Shown here piece by piece: positions 26,516 to 36,255 of a stretch of 64,000 bases of DNA. The stretch's first letter is position 1, and each line of letters begins with the position of its first letter. The notes under the pieces were generated by a model. That model was given only the letters and a program-made list of their open reading frames with translations. It was not told where the DNA came from and did no database searches. Source of the stretch: an uncultured Bacilli bacterium (GTDB lineage Bacteria > Bacillota_I > Bacilli_A > RF39 > UBA660); the NCBI GenBank assembly GCA_910587325.1, contig CAJUKB010000001.1:37637-101636 (forward strand), in the 5' to 3' direction. Position numbers and translations under genes: made by a program.

Positions 26516-29500
26516 TTACATAGCTGTTTCTTCATCATCCATTAACTTTTCTTCAAAGAATTCACTTGCATCATCGTCCATAAATTCTTTTTGTAATAGA
26601 AGTTCAATATCACTATATTGTTTTGCACCGGTTCCTGCTGGAATTAGTTTACCAATAAGCACATTCTCTTTTAATCCTCTTAAGTGGTCAACTTTTCCAC
26701 GAATAGCAGCATCAGTAAGAACACGTGTTGTTTCTTGGAAAGATGCAGCGGATAAGAAGGAATCGGTTTCAAGTGATGACTTCGTAATACCTAACATAAT
26801 TGGTCTACCTTTAGCAGGTACTCCGCCTTTTAGGATTACTGGTTTATTGCCATTGGTAAATTCTCTCATAGATACAGTTAGACCTTCTACGAATTCTGTG
26901 TCTCCAGCATCCACAATACGAACTTTATTAATCATACGAGATACGATAATTTCGATATGTTTATCGGAAATATCAACACCTTGTAGTTTATATACCATTT
27001 GAATTTCTTTTAAGATATATTCTTGGGCAGTGATTGGGTCAGTAACGGCTAACAATTCTTTAGGACTTACAGCACCTTCTGTTAATTTATCTCCAGCAGA
27101 TACCATATCTCCAACGTTTACACGTACCTTCATATTGTAGTTTGTAATGTGATCTCGCACCTCTACATCATTGGCAATCACAATTTTGTGTTTGCCATTT
27201 TGCTCTTCAATAGATTCCACTTTACCATTAATTTCTGCAATAGTTGCTTTTGCTTTTGGATTACGTGCTTCAAATAATTCTTCAACTCTTGGAAGACCTT
27301 GTGTAATATCGGCATCTCCACCATGGGCAACTCCACCAGAGTGGAATGTACGCATGGTAAGCTGAGTACCAGGTTCCCCAATAGATTGAGCAGCCATAAT
27401 ACCAACAGCTTCTCCAGTTTCCACTAAGTTACCCGTTGCAAGGTTACGTCCATAACATTTTTGACATACACCATTCTCACATTTACAAGTTAAAATACTT
27501 CTAATTTCTAATCTTTTAATACCAGCTTTTTCAATTTTCGCTACAATATTTTCAGTAATTTCTTCTCCCTTTTCTAAAATAACATCTTTAGTTTCAGGAT
27601 GAATAATCTTTTGGGCAGAGTAACGTCCTAAAATACGTTCCGATAGTGGTTCAATAACAGAACCATCTTTATCGTTAATCAAATCGTATACTTCTACTCC
27701 GTTGATACTTCCACAATCAAATTCACGTACAATGATATCTTGAACAACATCAACTAAACGTCTAGTTAAGTATCCAGAGTCTGCTGTACGAAGTGCTGTA
27801 TCAGCAGAACCTTTACGTGAACCATGACTTGAAAGGAAGAATTCTGATACTTTTAGTCCTTCCATGAAGTTTGAAGTAATCGGAATCTCAACAGTTGAAC
27901 CATCTGGTTTTGCCATTAATCCACGCATACCAGAAAGTTGTACGAAGTTTGAAATAGAACCACGTGCACCTGAGTTCATCATCATGAACAATGGATTATC
28001 AAAGTTGCCTTCTGCAATTTCTTGTAATTCTGCTTTAATTTTATCTTGTTGGCTATTCCATGTATTGATAACATTGTTATAACGTTCTTCTTCGGTAATC
28101 AAACCACGTTTAAATTGTTTGTTAATCTTATCAACCATTTCTTTACCTTCATCAATAATGTCATGTTTCTTTTCACTTAAAACAATATCGGCAGCAGAAA
28201 CCGTAATTCCTGCAACTGTTGAATATTTAAATCCTAAGTCTTTTAAACGATCTAACATAATAGAAGTTTCTGTGGTTTTGTATCTTTTAAATACTTGCGC
28301 AATGATATTTTGTAAAGTCTTTTTAACAAACGGATTTACTAGTTCGCGATTTGCTAGTTCTTCTTTAATATTTGTACCCATCTCTAAGAAATATTTACTT
28401 GGTGTAATTCCTTCAATATTTTCTTTTGTAGGTTCATTAATATAAGGGAAAGTATCGGGTAAAATTTCATTAAATATTATTTTACCACAAGTTGTAATTA
28501 AGTATTTATCCTTTTGCTCATCTGTAAATAGTTTATGTTTAAAGGAATTTACAGGTAAAACAATTCTTGTATGTAACGTAATTTCTTTTCTTTCATATGC
28601 CATTAAAACTTCATTACTATTTTTGTAAGCTTTTCCTTCGTTTTCCTCTCCTGCTTTTTCAATCGTTAAATAGCAGTTTCCTAATACCATATCTTGCGAT
28701 GGTGTAACAATTGGTTTTCCATCTTTAGGGTTTAAGATATTGTTAGCACCAAGCATTAAGATTCTTGCCTCGGCTTTTGCTTCTTCACTTAAAGGTACGT
28801 GAACCGCCATTTGATCTCCATCGAAGTCAGCATTAAAAGCCGTACAAACAAGAGGATGCAAACGAATGGCTTTACCACCAACTAATTTTGGTTCAAATGC
28901 TTGAATACCAAGTCTATGAAGTGTTGGGGCACGGTTTAACATTACTGGATGTTCTGTTATGACATCTTCTACAACGTCCCAAACAGAATCATCTCTAGCT
29001 TCTATTAATTTTTTTGCCCCTTTAATATTGTGTGCAAGTCCACGTTCTACTAAGCCATTTATAACATGGGGTTTAAATAGCTCTAAAGCCATTTCTTTTG
29101 GAATACCACATTGATACATTTTTAAATTTGGTCCAACAACGATAACACTACGTCCTGAGTAGTCTACACGTTTACCAAGTAAGTTTTGACGGAAACGACC
29201 TTGTTTTCCTTTAAGCATACTTGCTAAACTTTTTAAAGGCCTATTTCCCGCAGCAGTAACACTACGTCCACGACGTCCATTATCAAATAAACTATCCACC
29301 GCTTCTTGAAGCATACGTTTTTCATTTTGAACAATAATAGTTGGTGCTCCAAGTTCAAGTAATTTCTTTAACCGATTGTTACGATTAATAATACGACGAT
29401 ATAAATCATTTAAGTCACTTGTTGCAAATCTTCCACCATCTAATTGAATCATTGGTCTTAGTTCTGGTGGAATAACAGGAAGGACGTTTAGAATCATCCA

Positions 29501-30172
29501 TTCTGGTTTGTTGTTTGATTCTTGGAAAGCTACTAGGCAATCTAGACGTTTTACTAAACGAATACGTTTTTGTCCTGTTGCAGTTTCTAACTCTTCTCTT
29601 AGTTCATTTACTTCTTTATCAATATCGACTTCTTTCAGTAAGGTTTGAATGGCTTCTGCTCCCATACCTACTTTAAATGTTGAACCATATTTTTCATAAT
29701 AGGCACGATATTCTTTGTCAGATAATGTTTGTTTTTTTGCAAGGGGTGCACTACCTGGATCAAGTACCACATAACTTACAAAGTATAATACTTCTTCTAA
29801 GTCTCTTGGAGACATATCAAGAACAAGTCCCATTTTAGAAGGTACGCCTTTAAAGAACCAAATGTGTGAACATGGACTCGCTAGTTCAATGTGGCCCATT
29901 CTTTCACGACGTACTTTTGATTTTGTTACTTCAACACCACAACGGTCACAAACAACATTTTTGTATCTTAATCTTTTGTATTTACCACAACTACATTCAT
30001 AGTCTTTACTAGGTCCAAAGATTTTTTCACAGAAAAGTCCATCTCTTTCTGGTTTTAAAGTACGATAGTTAATGGTTTCTGGTTTTTTAACTTCTCCAAA
30101 TGACCATTCACGAATTTTTTCAGGAGAGGCGATTCCTATTTTAATTCCTTTAAAATTGTTAACTTCTATCAT
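26516..30172 (-). CDS. rpoC: RNA polymerase subunit beta'
   Basis: 1218 residues. The N-terminal zinc site is CSCGKYKRLRYKNVVCDRCG; the catalytic Mg loop is NADFDGDQMAVH; the second zinc site is CKCENGVCQKCYGR; the bridge and trigger segments (SQSIGEPGTQLTMRTFHSGG) are intact. It is the subunit that, with beta, forms the polymerase active site. Its start codon overlaps the stop of rpoB (ATGA-type), so the pair is translated together. Gene length is that of compact Firmicutes forms without large insertions. Confidence 0.98.
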   Translation of the reverse strand: MIEVNNFKGIKIGIASPEKIREWSFGEVKKPETINYRTLKPERDGLFCEKIFGPSKDYECSCGKYKRLRYKNVVCDRCGVEVTKSKVRRERMGHIELASPCSHIWFFKGVPSKMGLVLDMSPRDLEEVLYFVSYVVLDPGSAPLAKKQTLSDKEYRAYYEKYGSTFKVGMGAEAIQTLLKEVDIDKEVNELREELETATGQKRIRLVKRLDCLVAFQESNNKPEWMILNVLPVIPPELRPMIQLDGGRFATSDLNDLYRRIINRNNRLKKLLELGAPTIIVQNEKRMLQEAVDSLFDNGRRGRSVTAAGNRPLKSLASMLKGKQGRFRQNLLGKRVDYSGRSVIVVGPNLKMYQCGIPKEMALELFKPHVINGLVERGLAHNIKGAKKLIEARDDSVWDVVEDVITEHPVMLNRAPTLHRLGIQAFEPKLVGGKAIRLHPLVCTAFNADFDGDQMAVHVPLSEEAKAEARILMLGANNILNPKDGKPIVTPSQDMVLGNCYLTIEKAGEENEGKAYKNSNEVLMAYERKEITLHTRIVLPVNSFKHKLFTDEQKDKYLITTCGKIIFNEILPDTFPYINEPTKENIEGITPSKYFLEMGTNIKEELANRELVNPFVKKTLQNIIAQVFKRYKTTETSIMLDRLKDLGFKYSTVAGITVSAADIVLSEKKHDIIDEGKEMVDKINKQFKRGLITEEERYNNVINTWNSQQDKIKAELQEIAEGNFDNPLFMMMNSGARGSISNFVQLSGMRGLMAKPDGSTVEIPITSNFMEGLKVSEFFLSSHGSRKGSADTALRTADSGYLTRRLVDVVQDIIVREFDCGSINGVEVYDLINDKDGSVIEPLSERILGRYSAQKIIHPETKDVILEKGEEITENIVAKIEKAGIKRLEIRSILTCKCENGVCQKCYGRNLATGNLVETGEAVGIMAAQSIGEPGTQLTMRTFHSGGVAHGGDADITQGLPRVEELFEARNPKAKATIAEINGKVESIEEQNGKHKIVIANDVEVRDHITNYNMKVRVNVGDMVSAGDKLTEGAVSPKELLAVTDPITAQEYILKEIQMVYKLQGVDISDKHIEIIVSRMINKVRIVDAGDTEFVEGLTVSMREFTNGNKPVILKGGVPAKGRPIMLGITKSSLETDSFLSAASFQETTRVLTDAAIRGKVDHLRGLKENVLIGKLIPAGTGAKQYSDIELLLQKEFMDDDASEFFEEKLMDDEETAM

Positions 30173-33100
30173 AGGATATCACCACCTTCCAAATCTTTCT
30201 CATCTATATTGTCTGGGAACTCTAAATCATCCAAATCGTTTTCTTCAAATTCATCTTCTTCAGTTTCTTCTATTGGTTCTTCAACTTCTTTATTAGAAGC
30301 ATCTTCCGTTTCCGTTTCTTCTGGAGCATTTAAGTCGATTTCGTCAATACGAATTGTATCTTCTTTTTCTTCGTCTTCTTCAATTTCTTTTAAATCAAGT
30401 AAGTTATCATTATTATCTAAAATTTGAATGTCTAAGCCTAGAGCTTGGAATTCTTTTATAAGTACTCTAAATGACTCAGGAACACCTGCTTGATTTACTG
30501 TTTTACCTTTTACTAAGGCTTCGTAAACCTTAACACGTCCAACAACATCGTCTGACTTAATGGTTAAGATTTCTTGAAGTACATGGGCTGCACCATAAGC
30601 ATATAGTGCCCAAACTTCCATTTCTCCAAATCTTTGTCCACCAAATTGTGCTTTACCACCAAGTGGTTGTTGGGTAACAAGTGAATATGGTCCTGTTGCA
30701 CGTGCGTGTAATTTATCATCTACCATATGGTGAAGTTTAACCATGTACATAACACCAACATTAATACGATTTTCAAATGGCTCTCCAGTACGTCCATTGA
30801 TTAATTCTACTTTACCATCTTCATCCATTCCAGCTTCTTTCATTTCTTCATGAATGTCAGAAAGATGTGCCCCGTCAAACACAGGAGTTGCATATTTAAC
30901 ACCTAGTCTTTTACCAGCCATTCCTAAATGAACTTCTAGGATTTGTCCAATGTTCATACGAGAAGGAACACCAAGCGGATTTAACATGATATCAACTGGA
31001 GTACCATCTGGTAAATAAGGCATATCTTCTTCTGGAAGTACTAAGGAAATAACACCTTTGTTTCCATGACGACCAGACATTTTATCTCCAACTTGGATTT
31101 TACGTTTTTGAATAATGTAGACACGAATAATTTTAAATACACCTGCAGGCATATCGTCACTATTTTCTTTTGTATACACTTTAACATCGTGAACTATACC
31201 ATCTGCACCATGTTCTACTTTTAAAGATGTATCACGCACTTCACGTGTTTTTTCTCCAAAGATGGCATGTAATAATTTTTCTTCACTTGTTAATTCTTGC
31301 ACTCCTTTTGGGGTTACTTTACCAACTAGAATGTCGCCTTCTTTAACTTCTGTACCAATTCTAACAATACCTTCTGCATCTAGATTTCGTCTTGCTTCTT
31401 CTCCAACATTTGGAATATCTCTTGTAATTTCTTCAGGACCTAGTTTTGTATCACGACATTGAATTTCATAACGCTCAATATGTAGAGATGTATAAACATC
31501 ATCTTTTACAAGTCTTTCGTTTAAGATTACCGCATCTTCATAGTTATATCCATTGTAGGTCATGAAAGCAACGGTCATGTTTTTACCTAGTGCAAGTTCA
31601 CCATTTTGGGTACTTGGTCCATCTGCTATTACTTGACCAGCATGAACTTTATCACCAGCTTTAACTAAAGGACGATGATTTAAGCTACTTGAAGCATTTG
31701 TTCTTTCAAAATTTGCTAAATAGTAAGTTTCTTTATTTTTGGTATTTTTAATAATTATTTTTAGAGCATCTGCGTATTCTACAACACCATCGGTTTTTGA
31801 TACAACTGTACTTCCTGAGTATTTTGCTGCTACGTGTTCTACACCTGTACCAACGATTGGTGAATCACAGGTAAGTAAAGGTACTGCTTGACGTTGCATA
31901 TTGGCACCCATCAAAGTACGATTGGCATCATCGTAATCCAAGAATGGAATACAGCTTGTTGTAATGGCAACCAATTGGCTTGGCGCAACATCGACAAAGT
32001 TTACTTGTTCACTTTTACACATAACGTTATCCCCATTGATACGGACTAAAACTTCATCTTCTTCAATACGGTTATTGTCGTCTAGTTTAACAGTAGCTTG
32101 TGAAATATAAAAGTCTGCTTCTTCATCAGCTGTCATATACACGATGTCATCCATTTGTACAACGCCATCTATAACTTTACGATAAGGTGTGGTAATAAAT
32201 CCATATTCGTTAATTTTAGCGTATCCTGCTAAAGAGGTAATAAGTCCGATGTTTTGTCCTTCTGGAGATTCTATTGGACAAATACGTCCGTAGTGGCTTG
32301 CGTTAACGTCACGAACATCCATTCCAGCACGATCTCTTGATAAACCACCTGGACCAAGAGAAGATAAACGTCTTTTATCAGTTAATTCTGCAATTGGGTT
32401 AATTTGATCCATAAACTTAGAAAGTTGTGAAGAACCAAAGAATTCTTTTAAAATTGCGGTAACAGGTCGAATATTAATTAAAGATTTTGGGGTTACGTTT
32501 TCTAATTCTTGGGTTGTCATTCTTTCACGAATAACTCTTTCCATCCTTGACATACCTGTTTTAAATTGATTTTGAATTAATTCTCCTACTTGACGTACAC
32601 GACGATTTCCTAAGTTGTCAATTTCATCATCGTTACCAAATCCATCATGTAAATTCAAATAGTAAGAAATAGAAGCATAAATATCTGAAATAGTAAGTCT
32701 TTTAATATCGATAGATTGATCATTTCCAATAATTTTAATTATTTTTTCAGGGTTATTTTTATCCACAACTAAAATTTCTTGAATTTGATCGTATTCATCT
32801 AACTCTTCATTAATGGTTACTTTTTTCATGCCAAAACCATTTTTTAAAGCAGGTTTTATCTTCTCTAATACTTCTTTTGTTACAATATCGCCTTTTTTAG
32901 CTACTATGGTTTTACCATCTTTAATATCTTGTGCTAAAGTAGCGTTTAGTAGTCTATCGGCTACATTTAATTTTTTATTGAATTTATAACGTCCAACACG
33001 CGCTAAATCATAACGGAAATGGTCAAAGAATCTTGTTACCAATTGGTTCTTAGCAGAATCCAAAGTAGCAGGTTCTCCTGGACGTAATTTTTCATAAATT

Positions 33101-33804
33101 TCAATAAGTGCTTCATCCGTATTTTTGGTACTATCTTTAAGTAATGTATTTTCGATGTAGTCATTTTCTCCAAATACACTTTTAATATCTTCATCATTTG
33201 AAAGTCCTAATGCTCTTAAGAAAGTGGTAATCGGTACTTTTCTTGTTCTATCAATACGAACGTACATAATGTCTCTTGCATCAAGTTCGTATTCAAGCCA
33301 TGTACCACGATTTGGTATTACTTCTCCTGAAATAACACGACGTCCATTTTTATCAATTTCACGTTTAAAATAGATACTTGGACTTCTTACTAATTGAGAA
33401 ACAATTACACGTTCTGCCCCATTGATAATAAATGTCCCTGCATCTGTCATTAAAGGCATATCTCCTAAGAAAATTTCTTGTTCTTTCACTTCACCTGTTT
33501 CATGAATAAAAACACGTGCTTGTACCTTTAATGGTGCTGCATAATTTACCATTCTTTCTTTTGATTCTTTTACAGAATATCTAGGCGTGTCAAAAGAATA
33601 GTCACCAAAGTCAATGGTCACATTACCCGTAAAACTTTCTACTGGGAATAATTCTTCAAATGTTTCCTTGATACCCTCTTCTAAGAACCAATTGTATGAT
33701 TTTTTTTGGATTTCCAATAAATCCATAAGTTCCATAGTGTTTTTTGATTTTGAAAAGCTTCTTCTTTCGGAATAGTCACCGAATTTTTTTAGTTTATAAG
33801 CCAC
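30169..33804 (-). CDS. rpoB: RNA polymerase subunit beta
   Basis: 1211 residues with all conserved blocks, including GSSQLSKFMDQINPIAELTD in the rifampicin pocket, PIESPEGQNIGL and the C-terminal KAQFGGQRFGEMEVWALYAY. The final ~100 residues are unusually acidic (runs of E and D ending LEGGDIL). At the positions called 513 and 526 in Escherichia coli numbering it has Lys (codon 32416-32418) and Asp (codon 32377-32379) where Gln and His are usual; both are known resistance substitutions. A strong promoter lies at 33877-33905. rplJ/rplL, usually upstream, are absent; an RsmC-like gene takes that place, as ybxB in Bacillus. Confidence 0.98.
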   Translation of the reverse strand: MAYKLKKFGDYSERRSFSKSKNTMELMDLLEIQKKSYNWFLEEGIKETFEELFPVESFTGNVTIDFGDYSFDTPRYSVKESKERMVNYAAPLKVQARVFIHETGEVKEQEIFLGDMPLMTDAGTFIINGAERVIVSQLVRSPSIYFKREIDKNGRRVISGEVIPNRGTWLEYELDARDIMYVRIDRTRKVPITTFLRALGLSNDEDIKSVFGENDYIENTLLKDSTKNTDEALIEIYEKLRPGEPATLDSAKNQLVTRFFDHFRYDLARVGRYKFNKKLNVADRLLNATLAQDIKDGKTIVAKKGDIVTKEVLEKIKPALKNGFGMKKVTINEELDEYDQIQEILVVDKNNPEKIIKIIGNDQSIDIKRLTISDIYASISYYLNLHDGFGNDDEIDNLGNRRVRQVGELIQNQFKTGMSRMERVIRERMTTQELENVTPKSLINIRPVTAILKEFFGSSQLSKFMDQINPIAELTDKRRLSSLGPGGLSRDRAGMDVRDVNASHYGRICPIESPEGQNIGLITSLAGYAKINEYGFITTPYRKVIDGVVQMDDIVYMTADEEADFYISQATVKLDDNNRIEEDEVLVRINGDNVMCKSEQVNFVDVAPSQLVAITTSCIPFLDYDDANRTLMGANMQRQAVPLLTCDSPIVGTGVEHVAAKYSGSTVVSKTDGVVEYADALKIIIKNTKNKETYYLANFERTNASSSLNHRPLVKAGDKVHAGQVIADGPSTQNGELALGKNMTVAFMTYNGYNYEDAVILNERLVKDDVYTSLHIERYEIQCRDTKLGPEEITRDIPNVGEEARRNLDAEGIVRIGTEVKEGDILVGKVTPKGVQELTSEEKLLHAIFGEKTREVRDTSLKVEHGADGIVHDVKVYTKENSDDMPAGVFKIIRVYIIQKRKIQVGDKMSGRHGNKGVISLVLPEEDMPYLPDGTPVDIMLNPLGVPSRMNIGQILEVHLGMAGKRLGVKYATPVFDGAHLSDIHEEMKEAGMDEDGKVELINGRTGEPFENRINVGVMYMVKLHHMVDDKLHARATGPYSLVTQQPLGGKAQFGGQRFGEMEVWALYAYGAAHVLQEILTIKSDDVVGRVKVYEALVKGKTVNQAGVPESFRVLIKEFQALGLDIQILDNNDNLLDLKEIEEDEEKEDTIRIDEIDLNAPEETETEDASNKEVEEPIEETEEDEFEENDLDDLEFPDNIDEKDLEGGDIL

Positions 33805-33876
33805 GATTTCACCCCATCTAATATTTTTTTCAAATAACCTAATTCTCGCAAAAAATTAACACGTCACCAATTTATA

Positions 33877-33905
33877 ATTCTAGCAGTAATGTTTTTTTAT
33901 GTCAA
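33877..33905 (-). promoter_or_regulatory. Sigma-A promoter of rpoBC
   Basis: TTGACA (33900-33905) and TAGAAT (33877-33882) are 17 bp apart on the minus strand, with TGC in front of the -10 (extended -10). The -35 lies within the last codons of the upstream methyltransferase gene. The leader to the rpoB start is about 66 nt. Confidence 0.85.
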
Positions 33906-34495
33906 CTTCTTTTTGCGTTTATAATATAAAATCCTTTATCTTTTTCAACTATATTCGTTATATAATTGCTTTCTAATTCTTTTAAAATACTTTTTGCCCC
34001 TTGATTTTTTCGAATCACAAACCAAATCATCCCCTCTTCATTCAAATATTCTTTTGCTTCTTTTAATATTTTTAAGACTACTTCTTTGCCCGCCCGAATG
34101 GGAGGATTGGTTATAATAACATCATATCTCATTTCGACATTTTCATAAACATCGCTAAGAAAACTTTCTGCTTTAACTTTATTTTCTTTTATATTCATTT
34201 TTGTTAAATGTACCGCTCGTTTATTTACATCAATTAAAGTAGCAGAACAATCTAAAACTTTGCTAAGAACAATTCCCATAAATCCATAACCGCAACCAAC
34301 ATCTAACAAATTCTCAATGTTTTCTTTATTTTTTTCTAAAAACGTTTCTACTAAAAGCCTACTTCCATAATCAATTTTATCTTTTGAAAAAACGCCATTA
34401 TCACTATTAAAACAAAATACATGTTCCTTGTATTTATACACAATTGTTCTTAGTTCACTTTTTAACGCTTCGTTGTTTGTAAAATAATGTTCCAA
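33902..34495 (-). CDS. RsmC-like class I methyltransferase
   Basis: 197 residues. The SAM-binding motif I is LLDVGCGYGFMGI and the amino-methylating motif is IITNPPIRAGK, which matches the NPP(F/I)HxGK pattern of RsmC/RlmG, enzymes that methylate guanine in rRNA; the short single-domain form corresponds to Bacillus YbxB, which also lies directly upstream of rpoB. The likely product is m2G in 16S rRNA. The gene end overlaps the rpoB -35 element, and the two genes could be partly read through. Confidence 0.88.
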   Translation of the reverse strand: MEHYFTNNEALKSELRTIVYKYKEHVFCFNSDNGVFSKDKIDYGSRLLVETFLEKNKENIENLLDVGCGYGFMGIVLSKVLDCSATLIDVNKRAVHLTKMNIKENKVKAESFLSDVYENVEMRYDVIITNPPIRAGKEVVLKILKEAKEYLNEEGMIWFVIRKNQGAKSILKELESNYITNIVEKDKGFYIINAKRS

Positions 34496-34689
34496 AAAAT
34501 CACCATTCTATCTAAAAGACTAACTGTACTCAAAATTATAGAAGAAAAAAAAAGAAAAGTCAATGAAAAATCCCTCTAAAGAAACCATAAAAATAGAGAA
34601 TGACATAATGTCTTCTTCATAAATTTCTACTCAAATCGCTTAAAGAACATAGTTTTAATTTATTATCCTTTTGGCTTTAAAAGTTTCAA

Positions 34690-34719
34690 TGGCAAATCCG
34701 GAATCCATTCCAGATTTGC
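34690..34719. other. Strong hairpin in a 249-bp non-coding region
   Basis: GGCAAATC (34690-34697) and GATTTGCC (34712-34719) enclose a second stem, GGAAT/ATTCC, with single mismatches; 13 pairs in all. Neither strand has a convincing T run directly after it, so it is not a clear terminator. It lies just past the end of the gene at 34745. Nothing else is apparent in 34496-34744. Confidence 0.5.
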
Positions 34720-34744
34720 CGAAATAAATATTTTTCAAATTATT

Positions 34745-35082
34745 TTACTTGTTATATTGTCTTCTTAATTTTAAATATTCCGTTGCTTCTATTAAACGAT
34801 TATCTAAAGTACTTAAAACTTCTTCCAATTCATAACCAGTTACATATTGTTCACTACTTAGCACATTTTCTTTGTAATACATTAAGATTGCATAATAAAT
34901 ATTTGTATCTTTTAATCTACCTATTACTAAATTTCCTTCTATTTCAAAACGTTCCATAATATAAGGATAATTCTCTAATTGTAATGAAGTAATATCTACA
35001 TCTGAAACCCATTTTCCTCTTTCAACCAAGCCCCTGTAATTCCATTTTCATTTTTATTAATTAATAATTCTTGCTCTTCCAT
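34745..35082 (-). pseudogene. Small gene, probably frameshifted near its start
   Basis: ATG 35082 with AGAGGA seven bases upstream opens a frame (MEEQELLINKNENGITGAWL) that stops after 28 codons. A 94-residue frame (VERGKWVSDVDITSLQLENY and on to KLRRQYNK) then continues from about 35029 with only a TTG and no ribosome site at proper distance. Joining them gives a ~110-residue protein, so a one-base indel is the simplest explanation. Alternatively the second frame starts at TTG 35029. I do not recognise the family; the sequence is soluble and mixed alpha/beta. Confidence 0.5.
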
Positions 35083-35147
35083 AACCAAATCCTCTTTTCA
35101 TATTTCCTCTATCATAACACAAATTTTTTTAACAAAGTAAAAAGAAA

Positions 35148-36239
35148 CTATTTTTTCTCTTTCGTAATTTTAAGGTAACAATTTCTCATATAGTCGTCAG
35201 TCATACCAGCAATAAAATCAATGACTTTACGAGATGGTGTTGTTTCCTTTAGATATTCTTCACACATATCACGCAAAAACTTGGTATAAATCACTGACCT
35301 TTTATTGTTCTTTTCCACATCTTGTTTATAAGTGGTAAACAAAGTTCTAAACATATCTTCATATTCTTTGATTTGTTTTTTGGTATTGGCTTTTAAATAA
35401 ATGTGTTCCATATTGAATTTTTTTAAATCTACTAAGGCTTTAAAAATTGGTTTACTCATTTTAATATAAGATTTTCTTTTGCTATTTAAAATAATGTCAC
35501 TAACGAAGGTATTTACAATATTTTTATTTTCTGTACCAATAAGTTTCATAATATTTTTAGGTAGTTCTTCTTTACTAATTACCCCTAAACGTAGAGCATC
35601 TTCTATATCTTTTCCAATATAAGCAATAATATCGCTTACTCTTACAACACAACCTTCTAAAGTCATGGGTCTTAGTTTTTTAATAGAAGTTTTATTCTTA
35701 TAAGATTCATAGTATTCTTGTAAAAATTCTTCTTGTGTTTTTTTAACAGGGGTATACTTTTCTAAAGGAAGTTCTCCATTATGACACATAATGGCATCTA
35801 AAACTTGAAGTGTAATGTTTCTTCCACATCCATTTTGTTCTAAATTCATTAAAACTCTTACACTTTCAATGTTATGATTAAAATACCCTTCCCCATTTTC
35901 TAAACTAATTTGATTTAAAATAGATTCCCCCACATGACCAAAAGGAACGTGCCCTAAATCGTGTCCTAGAGCTGCTGCTTCAATTAAGTCTTCATTTAAG
36001 TTTAAGTTTCTTCCAATGGTTCTAGCAATCTTACTTACAAGTTGAACATGAATCATTCTTTTTGTAATATGGTCATCTTCATTAAAACTAAACACTTGGG
36101 TTTTATCTGAATACCTTGTATAACTTAAAGAATAGATAATTCTATCTATATCACGAAAAAAGGGAGTACGATATTTATCTTTGGGTTCTTTTATAAAACG
36201 AATGGCTTCTTCATTTTTACAAGCATACTTACTTAACAA
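35148..36239 (-). CDS. HD-domain dNTP triphosphohydrolase (dGTPase-like)
   Basis: About 363 residues. I prefer TTG 36239 (AGGAGG seven bases upstream) to the GTG at 36266, which precedes the ribosome site. The sequence YRTPFFRDIDRIIYSLSYTR, then KTQVF, IHVQLVSKIARTIG and the HD pair in AAALGHDLGHVPFGHVGE are the dGTPase signature, in which His and Asp residues bind the metal that cleaves dNTP to nucleoside and triphosphate. The role is control of dNTP pools. It follows the ftsK gene immediately and is likely co-transcribed with it. Confidence 0.9.
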   Translation of the reverse strand: MLSKYACKNEEAIRFIKEPKDKYRTPFFRDIDRIIYSLSYTRYSDKTQVFSFNEDDHITKRMIHVQLVSKIARTIGRNLNLNEDLIEAAALGHDLGHVPFGHVGESILNQISLENGEGYFNHNIESVRVLMNLEQNGCGRNITLQVLDAIMCHNGELPLEKYTPVKKTQEEFLQEYYESYKNKTSIKKLRPMTLEGCVVRVSDIIAYIGKDIEDALRLGVISKEELPKNIMKLIGTENKNIVNTFVSDIILNSKRKSYIKMSKPIFKALVDLKKFNMEHIYLKANTKKQIKEYEDMFRTLFTTYKQDVEKNNKRSVIYTKFLRDMCEEYLKETTPSRKVIDFIAGMTDDYMRNCYLKITKEKK

Positions 36240-36255
36240 GTTACATCCTCCTACT

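Noticed and set aside
30209..30427. Serine-rich plus-strand frame
   Set aside because: Mirror of the acidic RpoB tail (GAA/GAT codons read backwards as TTC/ATC/TCT).
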